From NCBI RefSeq assembly GCF_963675965.1, contig NZ_OY780935.1:62001-126000 (forward strand): a DNA stretch of 64,000 nt. Reading direction: 5' to 3'. Below the pieces are notes generated by a model that saw only the letters and a program-made list of their open reading frames with translations, had not been told where the DNA came from and ran no database searches. Within the stretch, counting starts at the first letter, position 1; every line of letters starts with the position of its first letter. The DNA is from an uncultured Celeribacter sp. (GTDB taxonomy: Bacteria; Pseudomonadota; Alphaproteobacteria; Rhodobacterales; Rhodobacteraceae). The position numbers and the translations under genes were made by a program. Shown here in pieces: positions 35,500-44,223 of this stretch.

Positions 35500-35526
35500 G
35501 AGGCGTGGCCAAGGCTGCGCCTCTTT
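35500..35526 (+). terminator. Terminator of phoX
   Basis: GAGGCG (35500-35505) pairs with CGCCTC (35518-35523), with GCC/GGC inside the loop, followed by a short T-run. It lies 28 bases after the phoX stop. Confidence 0.65.
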
Positions 35527-35528
35527 GC

Positions 35529-35899
35529 TGTTGTTGGCGTTTGGCTATTGGCTTTTGATCGCCCCCGAATCGAGAGGCTGTGCCGGACGGCGGATCGCTG
35601 GCATTTGCTGGGACTGCCGCGACTGCACCCTAAGGGAATGCGTAGAGGGCGCATCAAAGTTGCCCACATGCCACTCAAAGCGCCATAAAAAAACGCGAAA
35701 TGCGTCGTGTTGGGTATTTATGTCTGTGGCGCAGATCGTTAGGGTCGGCGAGCAAATTTGTGCCCGCTTTGGGCCTGTCTACGAAACGCCGCCGTTTGTT
35801 GCCGCCTGTCCGGGTGGGGGAATTGCCCGAAAATCCGGATCGAAGGCCTGACCCGTGCGCCACTGAAACTGCCATAGGCTACCCTGGGAGGAAACATCT
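35529..35899. other. Intergenic stretch before TRAP operon, no gene seen
   Basis: The open frame at 35525-35851 has no plausible protein character and no ribosome site. The region should hold the promoter for the TakP-type operon; GGGAGGAAAC just before 35900 is its ribosome site. Confidence 0.4.
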
Positions 35900-36994
35900 A
35901 TGGATCGTCGTTCTTTTCTGAAAACTTCTGCATTGGGCGGGGCATCTGCTGCCGCAGCCTCGACGCTGGCGGCACCGAGCTATGCCCAGGGCAAGCGCAC
36001 GCTGACCATGGTCTGTGCCTGGCCGCGCGGTCTGGCCGGTGTCTGGGACGCGGTTGAGCGTTTTGCCGATGCGGTCAACACCATGTCCGACGGTCAGCTG
36101 ATCATCGACGCGAAAGCCTCGGGCGAACTGGTGGGCGGTCTCGAGGTCTTCGATGCTGTGACCTCCGGTCAGGCTGACATCTATCACGCGGCGGATTACT
36201 ATTTTGTCGGTCAGCACCCGGCTCTGGCCTATTTCACCACTGTGCCCTTCGGCATGACTGCGCCGGAAATGCAGGTGTGGTACTACGGGATGGGCGGGCG
36301 TGAACTGCACCGCAACCTTGGCGAAATCTTCGGCCTGCACACCAACATCGGTGGTCAGACCGGCGCGCAGGGTGGCGGCTGGTTCCGTAAGGAAATCAAG
36401 ACCGTGGAAGATTTCCAGGGGCTGAAATTCCGGATGCCGGGTCTGGGCGGAGAAGTCGTTGCCAAACTGGGCGCATCGGTTCAGGTGATGGCGGCTGGCG
36501 AAATCTATCAGGCCCTGTCTTCGGGCGCGCTGGACGGCACCGAATGGGTCGGCCCCTGGTCCGATGAAAAGCTCGGCCTGCAGGAGGTCTGCAAATACTT
36601 CTACCCCGCCGGGTTCCACGAGCCGGGTTCGGCGCTGTCGGTGAATACCAACCTTGAAGTGTTCCAGAGCCTGACACCGGCCCAACAGAAAATGATCGAC
36701 GTCGCTTCTGCTGAAGCAAACCAGTTCGACTATGCGCTCTTCATGGCCAACAACGGCCCGGCGCTGCAACGTCTGGCTGCAGGCGGCACGCAGGTCATGC
36801 AGTTCTCGGACGAGATCTGGGATGCCTACGGTCAGGCCTCCAAAGAGGTTCTCGATCAGTACATGGATGACGAGATGTTTGCCGAAATCCGCGCCTCGGC
36901 TGAGGCCGCGATGGAAGCAACTTCTGGCTGGATGAGTGAGTCTGACACGGCCTATACGCAGCAGCGGAACCGGGTTCTGGCCAACCTGAAATAA
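35900..36994 (+). CDS. TRAP substrate-binding protein, TakP-type
   Basis: A 364-residue periplasmic binding protein with a Tat signal (MDRRSFLKTS, ending PSYAQG). LTMVCAWPRGLAGVWDAVERFAD, IYHAADYYFVGQHPALAYF and GGWFRKEIKTVEDFQGLKFR match the TakP subgroup, which binds 2-oxo acids and similar organic acids in a dimer. The conserved Arg (KFRMPG) should hold a carboxylate. It leads an operon with dctQ and an unusually long dctM, the usual partners of this subgroup. The exact ligand is not readable. Confidence 0.88.
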   Translation: MDRRSFLKTSALGGASAAAASTLAAPSYAQGKRTLTMVCAWPRGLAGVWDAVERFADAVNTMSDGQLIIDAKASGELVGGLEVFDAVTSGQADIYHAADYYFVGQHPALAYFTTVPFGMTAPEMQVWYYGMGGRELHRNLGEIFGLHTNIGGQTGAQGGGWFRKEIKTVEDFQGLKFRMPGLGGEVVAKLGASVQVMAAGEIYQALSSGALDGTEWVGPWSDEKLGLQEVCKYFYPAGFHEPGSALSVNTNLEVFQSLTPAQQKMIDVASAEANQFDYALFMANNGPALQRLAAGGTQVMQFSDEIWDAYGQASKEVLDQYMDDEMFAEIRASAEAAMEATSGWMSESDTAYTQQRNRVLANLK

Positions 36995-37019
36995 GCGGCT
37001 GCGCCATAAAACAATGGGG

Positions 37020-37046
37020 ATGCGCGCGATTTTCGCGCGCATTTTC
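37020..37046 (+). terminator. Intercistronic hairpin after TRAP binding-protein gene
   Basis: ATGCGCGCGA at 37020-37029 pairs with TCGCGCGCAT at 37033-37042, followed by TTTTCC. It is a likely partial terminator between the binding protein and permease genes, which would keep the binding protein in excess. Confidence 0.7.
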
Positions 37047-37154
37047 CGTTTCCGACATTGCCGCGTGCGGCCGGGCGCGCTAAGGCAGCGCGGCGGGCGC
37101 TGACGCAATGGCGCAGACTGGGCCTGTCCGGGCCGAGACAAAGGACGAGAGAGC

Positions 37155-38084
37155 ATGGAAGAACAAGCCACGACATCTTTTCTGGGAGCAATTTTTGACG
37201 GGGTGATTGCCCTGTTCGTAAATCTCGGTCTTGGCTTCTGGCACATCTTCCAGGCGCTCAGCCATCCTTCGGCCTGGCTGCATTGGTCGGATAAGGAAAG
37301 CCTTTTGCGCTTTGCCTATTACGGCGGCTCACAGGAGCTGCTGTTTGTGTTTTTTGATCTTGTCATCGTGCTGACGGTGATCGGATTTCTGCACCGCCCC
37401 TTTATGTGGGCCCTGGTGCGGGGCGGCGAAAAGATCGCCAATACCACCGGTCGCATTGCGGCATGGGCGGGGCTGGTGATGGTCCTGCAGCAGATCACGG
37501 TGGTCTTCCTGCAATCGATCTTTCGTCTGGGCGAGATTTCAATCGCCCCCTTCGGACTGGGCTTTACCCAGTCTGTGGGCTGGTTCGCCGAAAGTCTGAA
37601 ATTTGAAAACGCACTGGTTGTCGCGCTTTGCGTCTCCTACGCCTTTGTGCAGGGCACCCATGTGCGGGTTGACCTGATTTATTCGGGCATTTCCTACAGG
37701 GCGAAACGGGTCGTCGACATGTTCGGTGCGCTGTTTTTCATGTTGCCTGTGGCGCTGCTGACATGGATGTACGCGTGGTTCTTCCTCTGGCGTCACCTGA
37801 TCACGCCCAAGATCTCGGCCTCTGACAAGCTGGATCTGATGCTGCGCAAGGCGCGGATCGTGAAATGGAACGTCGAAACCGTGTCCTTTTCGGCCAATGG
37901 GTTCAATGGTTACTTCCTATTCAAGATCCTAATGCTCTGTTTCCTCGCACTGGTCATCATTCAGGCGCTGACCTTTTTCTATCGGTCCTGTTTGGAGTTC
38001 ATCGAAGGCGAAAGCGAAGCCGGGAAACATGTCGATCACGACACGCTCGGTGAAGGGGAAGAAGCCTATGAAGGAGCGATGTGA
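37155..38084 (+). CDS. TRAP small permease DctQ, long form
   Basis: A 309-residue membrane protein, about twice the common DctQ size (near 160). It has additional N-terminal helices (about residues 12-30 and 62-85) before the four-helix DctQ core (GLVMVLQQITVVFLQ, GTHVRVDLIY). Long DctQ forms accompany TakP-type systems with long DctM. It ends 54 bases before dctM. Confidence 0.85.
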   Translation: MEEQATTSFLGAIFDGVIALFVNLGLGFWHIFQALSHPSAWLHWSDKESLLRFAYYGGSQELLFVFFDLVIVLTVIGFLHRPFMWALVRGGEKIANTTGRIAAWAGLVMVLQQITVVFLQSIFRLGEISIAPFGLGFTQSVGWFAESLKFENALVVALCVSYAFVQGTHVRVDLIYSGISYRAKRVVDMFGALFFMLPVALLTWMYAWFFLWRHLITPKISASDKLDLMLRKARIVKWNVETVSFSANGFNGYFLFKILMLCFLALVIIQALTFFYRSCLEFIEGESEAGKHVDHDTLGEGEEAYEGAM

Positions 38085-38085
38085 G

Positions 38086-38133
38086 ATGCCCGCCAAGATC
38101 AACACCACTGCAGATAACCGGGCAAGGAACTAA
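38086..38133 (+). CDS. Possible 15-aa micro-ORF between dctQ and dctM
   Basis: ATG at 38086, one base after the dctQ stop, reads MPAKINTTADNRARN and stops 5 bases before the dctM ATG. It may be chance, or a short frame that carries ribosomes to dctM. Confidence 0.2.
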   Translation: MPAKINTTADNRARN

Positions 38134-38138
38134 GACAG

Positions 38139-40493
38139 ATGCTTTTCGGACTTGATGGCGTAGAACTCGGCCTGATCATCGTATTCCTTTGCCTGTTCAG
38201 CGGTATTCTTACCGGGTTCCCGGTGGCTTTTGCCATCGGCGGGGCAGGGCTTTTGTCCTTTGGGATCATCGCCGCGCTCGACAGTGCCGGTATTCTGGTT
38301 CACGAGGCCATAGACACCGGATCTCTGGCCTATCGTGATTTGGTGAATTCCGGGATCAACCCGGTCAATATTTCGCATTTCCGATATCCTGATCTGCCCA
38401 CCGCGATTGAGCCATTGTTCCCCGGTGGCTGGGAACAGGCCGTGGATCGCAACCTGTCGTTCATCGTCAACCGGATGAACGAACGTGTGTTTGCCGGCGC
38501 ATCGATTGAGACGCTGCTGGCGGTTCTGATGTTTGTCATGATGGGCATTGTGCTGGAGCGGTCGAAAATCGCCAATGACCTGTTGACGACCATGGCGCGG
38601 GTCTTTGGCCCGCTGCCCGGCGGTCTCGCCGTGGCGGTGGTGATCGTGGGCGCGTTTCTGGCGGCGTCCACAGGGATTGTCGGCGCCACCGTGGTGACCA
38701 TGGGGCTTCTGTCTTTGCCGACGATGCTGCGGCATGGCTATTCGCCTCAGCTGGCCACCGGGGTGATTGCCGCCTCGGGCACTCTGGGGCAGATCATTCC
38801 GCCCTCGATCGTGATCGTGCTGTTGGGCACGCTGGCGGGCGACATCTATTCCGCTGCGCAGGAAGCGCGCGCGCAGGCTGTGGGCTGTACTGACGCGCTG
38901 ACCTATCTGGGCGAACCGGCAGTGGTTTCGGTCGGCACCCTGTTTCAGGCGGCCATGCTGCCGGGGATCTTCCTGGCCGGTCTCTATGCGCTCTATGCCT
39001 TTGGCTATGCTTTGTTCAATCCGCAGAAGGCCCCGCCGGTGCATCTGGCATCGACGTCGCACAGCACGATCACCCGGCGCGAAGGAATCTTGTGGTTTCT
39101 GGCCTTGCCGGCGCTGCTGATCTGTGGCGCGGTTCTGTCTTCGCAAATGGGTCTTTCCGGCAGTCAATCCGTGCTGGTCAGCGAATATACCGAAGCTGGT
39201 GCACGGGCTTCGTTGCGCACCAATGTGTCCGAGCAATGTCAGGCGGCGATGATCGATCTGCACGGGCAGAGCGCGTGGGATCAGGCCGTGGCCGAACAGG
39301 CCGCCATCACCGCTTCCGGCGATGTGCAGGAAAGCGTGCGCCGCTCCGCCGAAGAGATGGAGCAACTGCGCGCCGAGGCCGTGACCAATGCGCCCAAGCT
39401 GGGGTCTGGCCTGCTGACCGTGATGGTGATGCTGGGGATCGTTCTGGCCTTTGCCCGTGGTGTGGCGCTGGATCAAACCGCGCGTCCGCTGCTGATCGGG
39501 GCCGCGGGGATCGCCGGCGTGCTTTTGATCGATGCCGCGTTTGTCGGTCCGTTGACCACGCCGGGTACCGCCTTTGTGATCTATCTTGTGCCGTTTCTTG
39601 CGCTTGGCTACGGGTTGAAAACCGCGGCTGGGTATCTGGCCCGCAACGAGCTGTTCCGCGTGGTGTTTCCGCCGCTGGTGCTGATCGTTGCGGTGCTTGG
39701 CTCCATCCTTGGGGGGGTGACCAACCCGACTCCGGCTGCTGGGCTTGGGGCCGGTGGCGCCTTGTTGCTGGCGGCCTATCGCAAGCTTCAGGACAATCAT
39801 AAATCGGGCAAGGTCATCACCGGCGCGGCCTTTGCCGTGGTAATCATGATCCTGATCGGGTCGATCTTTGATCTGCGCATCGGGCGCGAAGACGTCCGCT
39901 TCGAGGACTGGATTGCCTATCTGGTGGCCTTCGGTGCCTTCTATTTCGCGATGTTCGGCATCCTGTATTCCTGTTGGGTGCTGTTCAAGGATGGCGCTCT
40001 GGGCATCGTGGTGCGAGAAACGGCCAAGGTGACTTCGATGGTCTTCACCATTCTCATCGGCTCTCAGCTGTTGAACCTCGTGGTGATCTCCTTTGGCGGC
40101 GAACACTATATCCAGAGCTTCCTGCGTAGTTTCGACAATGAATTCACGGTTTTCCTTCTGGTCATGCTGGTGCTGTTCATTCTGGGCTTCGTTCTGGATT
40201 TCCTTGAAATCATCTACATCGTTGTGCCCATCGTCGGTCCGGTGATCTACGGCGGCACGATGGACCCGAAATGGGTGACCATCATGATCGCGGTGAACCT
40301 GCAGACCTCCTTCCTGACGCCGCCTTTCGGTTTTGCGCTGTTCTATCTGCGCGGGGTTGCGCCAAAAGAGGTGACCACCGGGCACATCTACCGGGGCATC
40401 ATTCCTTTCGTGCTCATTCAGGTGCTTGGCTTGGGGCTTTTGTGGGCCTTCCCGGAGATTGTGACCATCGTGCCAAACCTTCTGGCCAGGTAA
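38139..40493 (+). CDS. TRAP large permease DctM, long form with central insertion
   Basis: A 784-residue permease; common DctM proteins are about 430. The N-terminal part (FALAIGG-like AFAIGGAGLLSFG, ASTGIVGATVVTMGLLSLP, ASGTLGQIIPPSIV) and C-terminal part (LDFLEIIYIVVPIVGPVIYG, LTPPFGFALFYLRGVAPKE) are standard. Two extra stretches are inserted: a soluble segment near 50-115 and a central region near 300-520 with a charged, coiled-coil-like part (SVRRSAEEMEQLRAEAV) and extra helices. It works with the TakP-type binding protein. Confidence 0.88.
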   Translation: MLFGLDGVELGLIIVFLCLFSGILTGFPVAFAIGGAGLLSFGIIAALDSAGILVHEAIDTGSLAYRDLVNSGINPVNISHFRYPDLPTAIEPLFPGGWEQAVDRNLSFIVNRMNERVFAGASIETLLAVLMFVMMGIVLERSKIANDLLTTMARVFGPLPGGLAVAVVIVGAFLAASTGIVGATVVTMGLLSLPTMLRHGYSPQLATGVIAASGTLGQIIPPSIVIVLLGTLAGDIYSAAQEARAQAVGCTDALTYLGEPAVVSVGTLFQAAMLPGIFLAGLYALYAFGYALFNPQKAPPVHLASTSHSTITRREGILWFLALPALLICGAVLSSQMGLSGSQSVLVSEYTEAGARASLRTNVSEQCQAAMIDLHGQSAWDQAVAEQAAITASGDVQESVRRSAEEMEQLRAEAVTNAPKLGSGLLTVMVMLGIVLAFARGVALDQTARPLLIGAAGIAGVLLIDAAFVGPLTTPGTAFVIYLVPFLALGYGLKTAAGYLARNELFRVVFPPLVLIVAVLGSILGGVTNPTPAAGLGAGGALLLAAYRKLQDNHKSGKVITGAAFAVVIMILIGSIFDLRIGREDVRFEDWIAYLVAFGAFYFAMFGILYSCWVLFKDGALGIVVRETAKVTSMVFTILIGSQLLNLVVISFGGEHYIQSFLRSFDNEFTVFLLVMLVLFILGFVLDFLEIIYIVVPIVGPVIYGGTMDPKWVTIMIAVNLQTSFLTPPFGFALFYLRGVAPKEVTTGHIYRGIIPFVLIQVLGLGLLWAFPEIVTIVPNLLAR

Positions 40494-40519
40494 GTCCGGG
40501 AATCGATCCACGCTTTCGA

Positions 40520-40548
40520 AAAGCCCCGCTTTGTGCGGGGCTTTTTGC
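40520..40548 (+). terminator. Terminator of TRAP operon
   Basis: AAGCCCCGC-TTTGT-GCGGGGCTT is followed by TTTGCCC. It is a strong hairpin with T-run, 27 bases after the dctM stop. Confidence 0.9.
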
Positions 40549-40634
40549 CCTTTTGCGGTGCGCGCAGAAAAGCACTTTGCGGAATCGATTTTATCCGATA
40601 AAAAGACTCAGGAATAAATCCAGAGGAGCGCGTC

Positions 40635-41084
40635 ATGTCCTATCAATCCCGTCAGTCCCTTGATCCTGCAGCGCGTACGGCGGCCCGTGAAGGGGCTGCA
40701 ACTGTGGGCAAGCTAGAACATCTGGACGGGCAGGGCCGTATGGTGGTCGCGCTTTTGCGCGGTGCCAGCTTGCCCGGGCGCGAAGACGACATCGCCAAGG
40801 TCTTCGGCCAGATGATGATGGTCTTTGAGCGCCACGCCCGCCGGCCGCTGATGCGCCATCACAGCGATTGTGCCTGTCTGGGCGCGGATGAGGCGGTGAT
40901 GGCGCAATTCGTGCAACTGGCCGCGCGTGGTGCGCGTGAAGATGCCATGTTGATGGCGATGCTGCTGTTGCGCGCCGATATCGCCCCCTTGGCCGTGTCC
41001 ATGGCGGAACAGCTCGGGCTGTTGATCAACTCCGTGGCCCGCGCCATGCCGCAGGCGATGCCGCCGCGTGGCATGTATCACTGA
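40635..41084 (+). CDS. Conserved hypothetical protein, helical
   Basis: A 149-residue, largely helical protein with no signal peptide or membrane helix. CACLGADEAVMAQFVQLAARG and REDAMLMAMLLLRADIAPLAV suggest a helical bundle, with two Cys close together. AGAGGAGCG precedes the ATG. Similar proteins are, as I recall, widespread and uncharacterised in Rhodobacterales. It ends 14 bases before a DUF1413-like gene, so the two are probably an operon. Confidence 0.7.
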   Translation: MSYQSRQSLDPAARTAAREGAATVGKLEHLDGQGRMVVALLRGASLPGREDDIAKVFGQMMMVFERHARRPLMRHHSDCACLGADEAVMAQFVQLAARGAREDAMLMAMLLLRADIAPLAVSMAEQLGLLINSVARAMPQAMPPRGMYH

Positions 41085-41098
41085 TCCGGATCTCGTTT

Positions 41099-41326
41099 AT
41101 GGACAGCGCTTTGATTGCCCGCCTGCAAAAGGCACTGCACGATCGTCCGGCGGGGCGATTTCATTTCCGCGACCTCTATGGGGCCGGCTGGGAAGATCTC
41201 GACATCGGCACGCGCGTGCGGCTTGGCCATGCCTTTTTGGACCTCGTGCGCGAGGGGGCCTTTCGCAATGTTGTGGATTGCGGCGTCAAAAAGGGCGGTG
41301 GGCGGCTCTACGAAAAACGCAGCTGA
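41099..41326 (+). CDS. Small DUF1413-like protein
   Basis: A 75-residue protein with the pattern of DUF1413: FHFRDLYGAGWEDLDIGTRVRLGHAFLDLV, then a C-terminal KKGGGRLYEKR. The function of the family is unknown. It follows the previous hypothetical gene by 14 bases and converges on bpt. Confidence in the family is moderate. Confidence 0.65.
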   Translation: MDSALIARLQKALHDRPAGRFHFRDLYGAGWEDLDIGTRVRLGHAFLDLVREGAFRNVVDCGVKKGGGRLYEKRS

Positions 41327-41359
41327 GACCACGAACCGAAGGGCTGAGCCAAAAACGCG

Positions 41360-42214
41360 TCAGAACCGGTCAGAAGAACGTCGCGGCGGCATTCCATGGG
41401 TGTCGGGCAGGTCGATCTTGGCCACCTGATGTGCGATGGGTTCGGCGGAGAGAGGATGCGTGTCCGGTGTGTAGGTGTCAGGGTCGCCGAGATCGCGCCA
41501 CTGGCCACCGTCATAGATCTCCAGCGCTGAAAATCGCGCCTTATATCCCATCTTCGGCGATCCAGGCACCCAATACCCCAGATAGACATAGGGCAGCCCC
41601 GCTTCGCGGGCGATTTCGATGTGGTCGAGGATCACATAGGTGCCGAGGCTGTCTTTGATGCGGTCGGGGGCGTAAAAGCTGTAGACCATCGACAACCCGT
41701 CATCGAGCAGATCTGTCAGGCAGGTGGCCACCAGTTCCTGCGGTTGTCCGCCACGGCCCGGTGCGTAATATTCGATGACGCGGGTGCGGATCGGCGTTTC
41801 TTCGATCATGGCTGCGAATTCGAACACATCCATATCCGCCATGCCGCCATCGGCGTGCCGGCTTTCCAGATAGTCGCGGAACAGATCGTATTGCGCCTCT
41901 GTGGCCCAAGGGCTGTTTGAGCTGCGCAGCAGGTGCCCGTTCTTTTTGGCGGTGCGGCGCTGCGATTTCGACGGTTTGAAATCGGCGACCCGAATGCGTG
42001 CTGAGAGGCAGGCGTTGCAATCGGCGCAGGTCGGGCGATAGAGCACGTTTTGGGACCGGCGAAAGCCCTGTTTCGACAGGCTGTCGTTCAGCTGATCGGC
42101 ATGTTGCCCCTGCAGAGAGGTGAACAATTTGCGTTCCATCCGGCCCTCAAGATAGGGGCAGGGCTGCGGTGCGGTGACATAGAACTGTGGCGCAAGTGGC
42201 AGGGAATGACGCAT
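41360..42214 (-). CDS. bpt: Aspartate/glutamate leucyltransferase (N-end rule)
   Basis: A 284-residue aminoacyl-tRNA-protein transferase. CPYLEGRMERKLFT at the start, the CADCNACLSARI cysteine motif and YLGYWVPGSPKMGYKARFSALE at the C-terminal GNAT-like domain are diagnostic. Bacterial Bpt adds leucine to N-terminal Asp/Glu, marking proteins for ClpS/ClpAP. The related eukaryotic Ate1 adds arginine; bacterial annotation as arginyltransferase is common but less exact. Confidence 0.92.
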   Translation of the reverse strand: MRHSLPLAPQFYVTAPQPCPYLEGRMERKLFTSLQGQHADQLNDSLSKQGFRRSQNVLYRPTCADCNACLSARIRVADFKPSKSQRRTAKKNGHLLRSSNSPWATEAQYDLFRDYLESRHADGGMADMDVFEFAAMIEETPIRTRVIEYYAPGRGGQPQELVATCLTDLLDDGLSMVYSFYAPDRIKDSLGTYVILDHIEIAREAGLPYVYLGYWVPGSPKMGYKARFSALEIYDGGQWRDLGDPDTYTPDTHPLSAEPIAHQVAKIDLPDTHGMPPRRSSDRF

Positions 42215-42378
42215 GTATCTGGCAGGCCGAGAGGAGGGGAGGAAGTGTCTGGCTTATGTAGTCTTTTGCCAGAGCCTAGCAAGGGAGCGTCTTTGCGCCA
42301 AGCCCTCTTTGCCCTGAAAAGTGTTTCAAAAGCATCTGGCTGACGCTCAGGTTGCGCCGGGAGGCCTTTGAAACATTG

Positions 42379-42402
42379 AAAAAGGGCGCGTGGCGCGCCC
42401 TT
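42379..42402 (-). terminator. Terminator of RDD gene
   Basis: On the minus strand AAGGGCGCG-CCA-CGCGCCCTT is followed by a T5 run. It lies 40 bases after the RDD stop. Confidence 0.88.
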
Positions 42403-42441
42403 CCGATGCCTGTGCTCTACGTTCTCCGAACCCCGGGGCGA

Positions 42442-42900
42442 TCAATAGCTGGACGGTCGGTTGATGGCGGCGGAGCCAAGGATCAGGTCGGACAGGCCCT
42501 GCTTGCGCGCTGTGGTCAGCATCAGGACGACAGAGACAACCTGCGGCAGTCCCATCGAACACCAGGCGGTGAACAGGGCCGTGTGCAGGAACGCGAGCCC
42601 TAGATCGAACCGTTCCCCGCGTGCGGTGCGAAATTCGATCCCCATGAGCCGCATCCCCAGCGTGGCCGAGGCATTGGTCAGCGTGACGACACGATAGGCA
42701 AAGCTGACGACAGCAACCAGAAACGGAAAAAAGAAGATCCCGGTGAAGGCCGTAAAGGGCACGATCAGCGCAGCGATCAACACGGCGATGATCGTATCCA
42801 CCAGAAAGGCCAGGGCACGTTTCGTGGGCACGGCGTCGTAAAAGTCGGGTTGCCGTTCCGGTTCTGGAAGGCCCCAGTTGGAGCTGTCATCGTAGGTCAT
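42442..42900 (-). CDS. RDD family membrane protein
   Basis: A 152-residue protein with three or four membrane helices. KRALAFLVDTIIAVLIAALIVP carries the Arg and Asp of the RDD motif, and LGMRLMGIEFRTARG is the usual inter-helix loop. RDD proteins are membrane proteins of mostly unknown role, some linked to ion transport. It ends with a strong terminator and starts 86 bases after the DUF2852 gene. Confidence 0.85.
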   Translation of the reverse strand: MTYDDSSNWGLPEPERQPDFYDAVPTKRALAFLVDTIIAVLIAALIVPFTAFTGIFFFPFLVAVVSFAYRVVTLTNASATLGMRLMGIEFRTARGERFDLGLAFLHTALFTAWCSMGLPQVVSVVLMLTTARKQGLSDLILGSAAINRPSSY

Positions 42901-42986
42901 ATCTGTCTCTTGAGTGCGCCTGAGGAACGAAAAAAGATGAAGTCTCGCCCGGATGGTGCCATCCGGGCGGGGGTGGGGGCAAGGGC

Positions 42987-43451
42987 TCAGGCGTCCTGCG
43001 GCTGGGCCTCTTGGGTGTCTGCGGCGTCGCGGTCGCGCCGTTTGCTGCGGTCTTCCATAAACTGATCGAATTCGGCCTGATCCTTGGCGGCACGCAGGCG
43101 TTCGAGGAAGGCTTCGAACTGATCCTGTTCTTCCTCAAGGCGGCGCAGGGTTTCGACTTTGTAAGCGTCGAAAGCGGCGTTGCCGGACGTTCGTGTCGCG
43201 GCACGTGCCGCGCGGAAGGAGTCACAGTTGCGCGCCGCGTGGCGCATTTGGCGATTTTTGCAGGCGAACATCTTTTTACCCCAGATCATGTAGAACAGAA
43301 CGGCCAGGCCAAGCGGCCAGACGAAAATAAAAGAGAGGACCATGGTGGCGATCCAGGCACCTTTGCCTTTATCGTCCAGCCAAGCCTCGATGCGACGCAG
43401 CCAGCCCATGGGCGTGTCCGTCGCAGACAGAGAAGTGGCAGTATGGGTCAT
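42987..43451 (-). CDS. DUF2852 membrane protein
   Basis: A 154-residue protein. One or two membrane helices (about 32-60; WIATMVLSFIFVWPLGLAVLFYMIWGKKM) are followed by a cytoplasmic coiled coil (LRRLEEEQDQFEAFLERLRAAKDQAEFDQFMEDR). This matches DUF2852, unknown function, common in alphaproteobacteria. ATG at 43451 was chosen because AAAGG lies upstream. Two palindromic repeats further upstream suggest tight control by a dedicated regulator. Confidence 0.8.
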   Translation of the reverse strand: MTHTATSLSATDTPMGWLRRIEAWLDDKGKGAWIATMVLSFIFVWPLGLAVLFYMIWGKKMFACKNRQMRHAARNCDSFRAARAATRTSGNAAFDAYKVETLRRLEEEQDQFEAFLERLRAAKDQAEFDQFMEDRSKRRDRDAADTQEAQPQDA

Positions 43452-43484
43452 TGGGTCAAACCTTTCGGTGGCTCGGGATTGCGG

Positions 43485-43505
43485 AATGTGAATGCTTTTC
43501 ACATT
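43485..43505. promoter_or_regulatory. Palindrome 1 (AATGTGAA-N5-TTCACATT) upstream of DUF2852 gene
   Basis: Eight-base arms are perfectly complementary around a TGCTT spacer. The layout resembles operators of dimeric winged-helix regulators. It differs from a CRP site because TGTGA and TCACA are 7, not 6, bases apart. Confidence 0.6.
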
Positions 43506-43542
43506 ACCAAGATGGGCGCCCGGTTCACTCTGCGCAAGGGGG

Positions 43543-43563
43543 AATGTGAATGTTTTTTACATT
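43543..43563. promoter_or_regulatory. Palindrome 2, repeat of the DUF2852 operator-like site
   Basis: AATGTGAA-TGTTT-TTTACATT has one mismatch between its arms and repeats the first palindrome 58 bases further upstream, in an otherwise AT-richer patch. Two copies of one 21-base site before one gene make a regulatory role likely. Confidence 0.6.
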
Positions 43564-43619
43564 TTCTTAAGATGCATTTATTTATCAAATGCTTGCATTG
43601 TTTTTTTAAAGATATTCGG

Positions 43620-44099
43620 TCAGATCTGGCTGTCTGTGAAACTTGCCTTGCGGGCGCCGCTGATGCGCAGCAGGTCCGACGGGGCGATTTCAAAGATGTG
43701 GCGCGGTGTGCCTGCCGCGGCCCAGACGCTGTCGAACTCCAGAAGTCGCGGGTCGAAAAACGTGTGCGGGGCGGTCAGATGCCCGATCGGGGCGACACCG
43801 CCGATCGCGAACCCGGTCAGCTTGCGCACCTCTTTGCCATCAGCGCGCTCCAGCGCTTCACCCGCGATCAGTGCGGCCATGTCGGGATCGACCCGGTTGC
43901 CACCGGCGGTGATGAACAGGCAGATCGCGCCACTCTCGGCGCCCTTGAAGATGATGGACTTCGCGATCTGGTCGAGCGCACAGCCCGCCTGATCCGCCGC
44001 ATCCTGCGCGGTGCGGGTCGAGCCCTCCATCTCCAGAACAGGGCTGGTCAGGCCTGCATCGCGCAGCGCCTGTTCGACACGTTTGAGGCTTTTGGACAT
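43620..44099 (-). CDS. YbaK/EbsC-type aminoacyl-tRNA deacylase
   Basis: A 159-residue YbaK-fold protein (KSIIFKGAESGAICLFITAGGNRVD, TGFAIGGVAPIGH, FDPRLLEFDSVWAAAG). Such proteins hydrolyse mischarged Cys- or Ala-tRNAPro. The conserved Lys in IAKSIIFK and the GGVAPIGH loop line the active site. ATG at 44099 begins the family sequence; the longer open frame overlaps the divergent glnE leader and is rejected. Confidence 0.88.
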   Translation of the reverse strand: MSKSLKRVEQALRDAGLTSPVLEMEGSTRTAQDAADQAGCALDQIAKSIIFKGAESGAICLFITAGGNRVDPDMAALIAGEALERADGKEVRKLTGFAIGGVAPIGHLTAPHTFFDPRLLEFDSVWAAAGTPRHIFEIAPSDLLRISGARKASFTDSQI

Positions 44100-44223
44100 T
44101 TCCGGCTCCACATGGTTTGCGCGCAAAGAAATCATGACATATGACCATGTGCAAGCCGCTGCTCGCCGGGCGCATGCGCCAGACGTTGCCCCCGCAGGCC
44201 GGTCGCGAATGAGGAGGAAATCC

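Noticed and set aside
35525..35851. 108-codon ORF before the TakP-type operon
   Set aside because: No ribosome site, starts within the phoX terminator, and its Cys/Arg-rich sequence looks random.
38130..40511. 793-codon minus-strand open frame opposite dctM
   Set aside because: It is a shadow: very rich in His, Gln, Arg and Asp, as reverse reading of a membrane protein gives, while the plus strand encodes helices of a known permease.
43485..43505. CRP/FNR binding site
   Set aside because: TGTGA and TCACA are 7 bases apart instead of 6, and the symmetric 8-base arms fit another dimeric regulator better.
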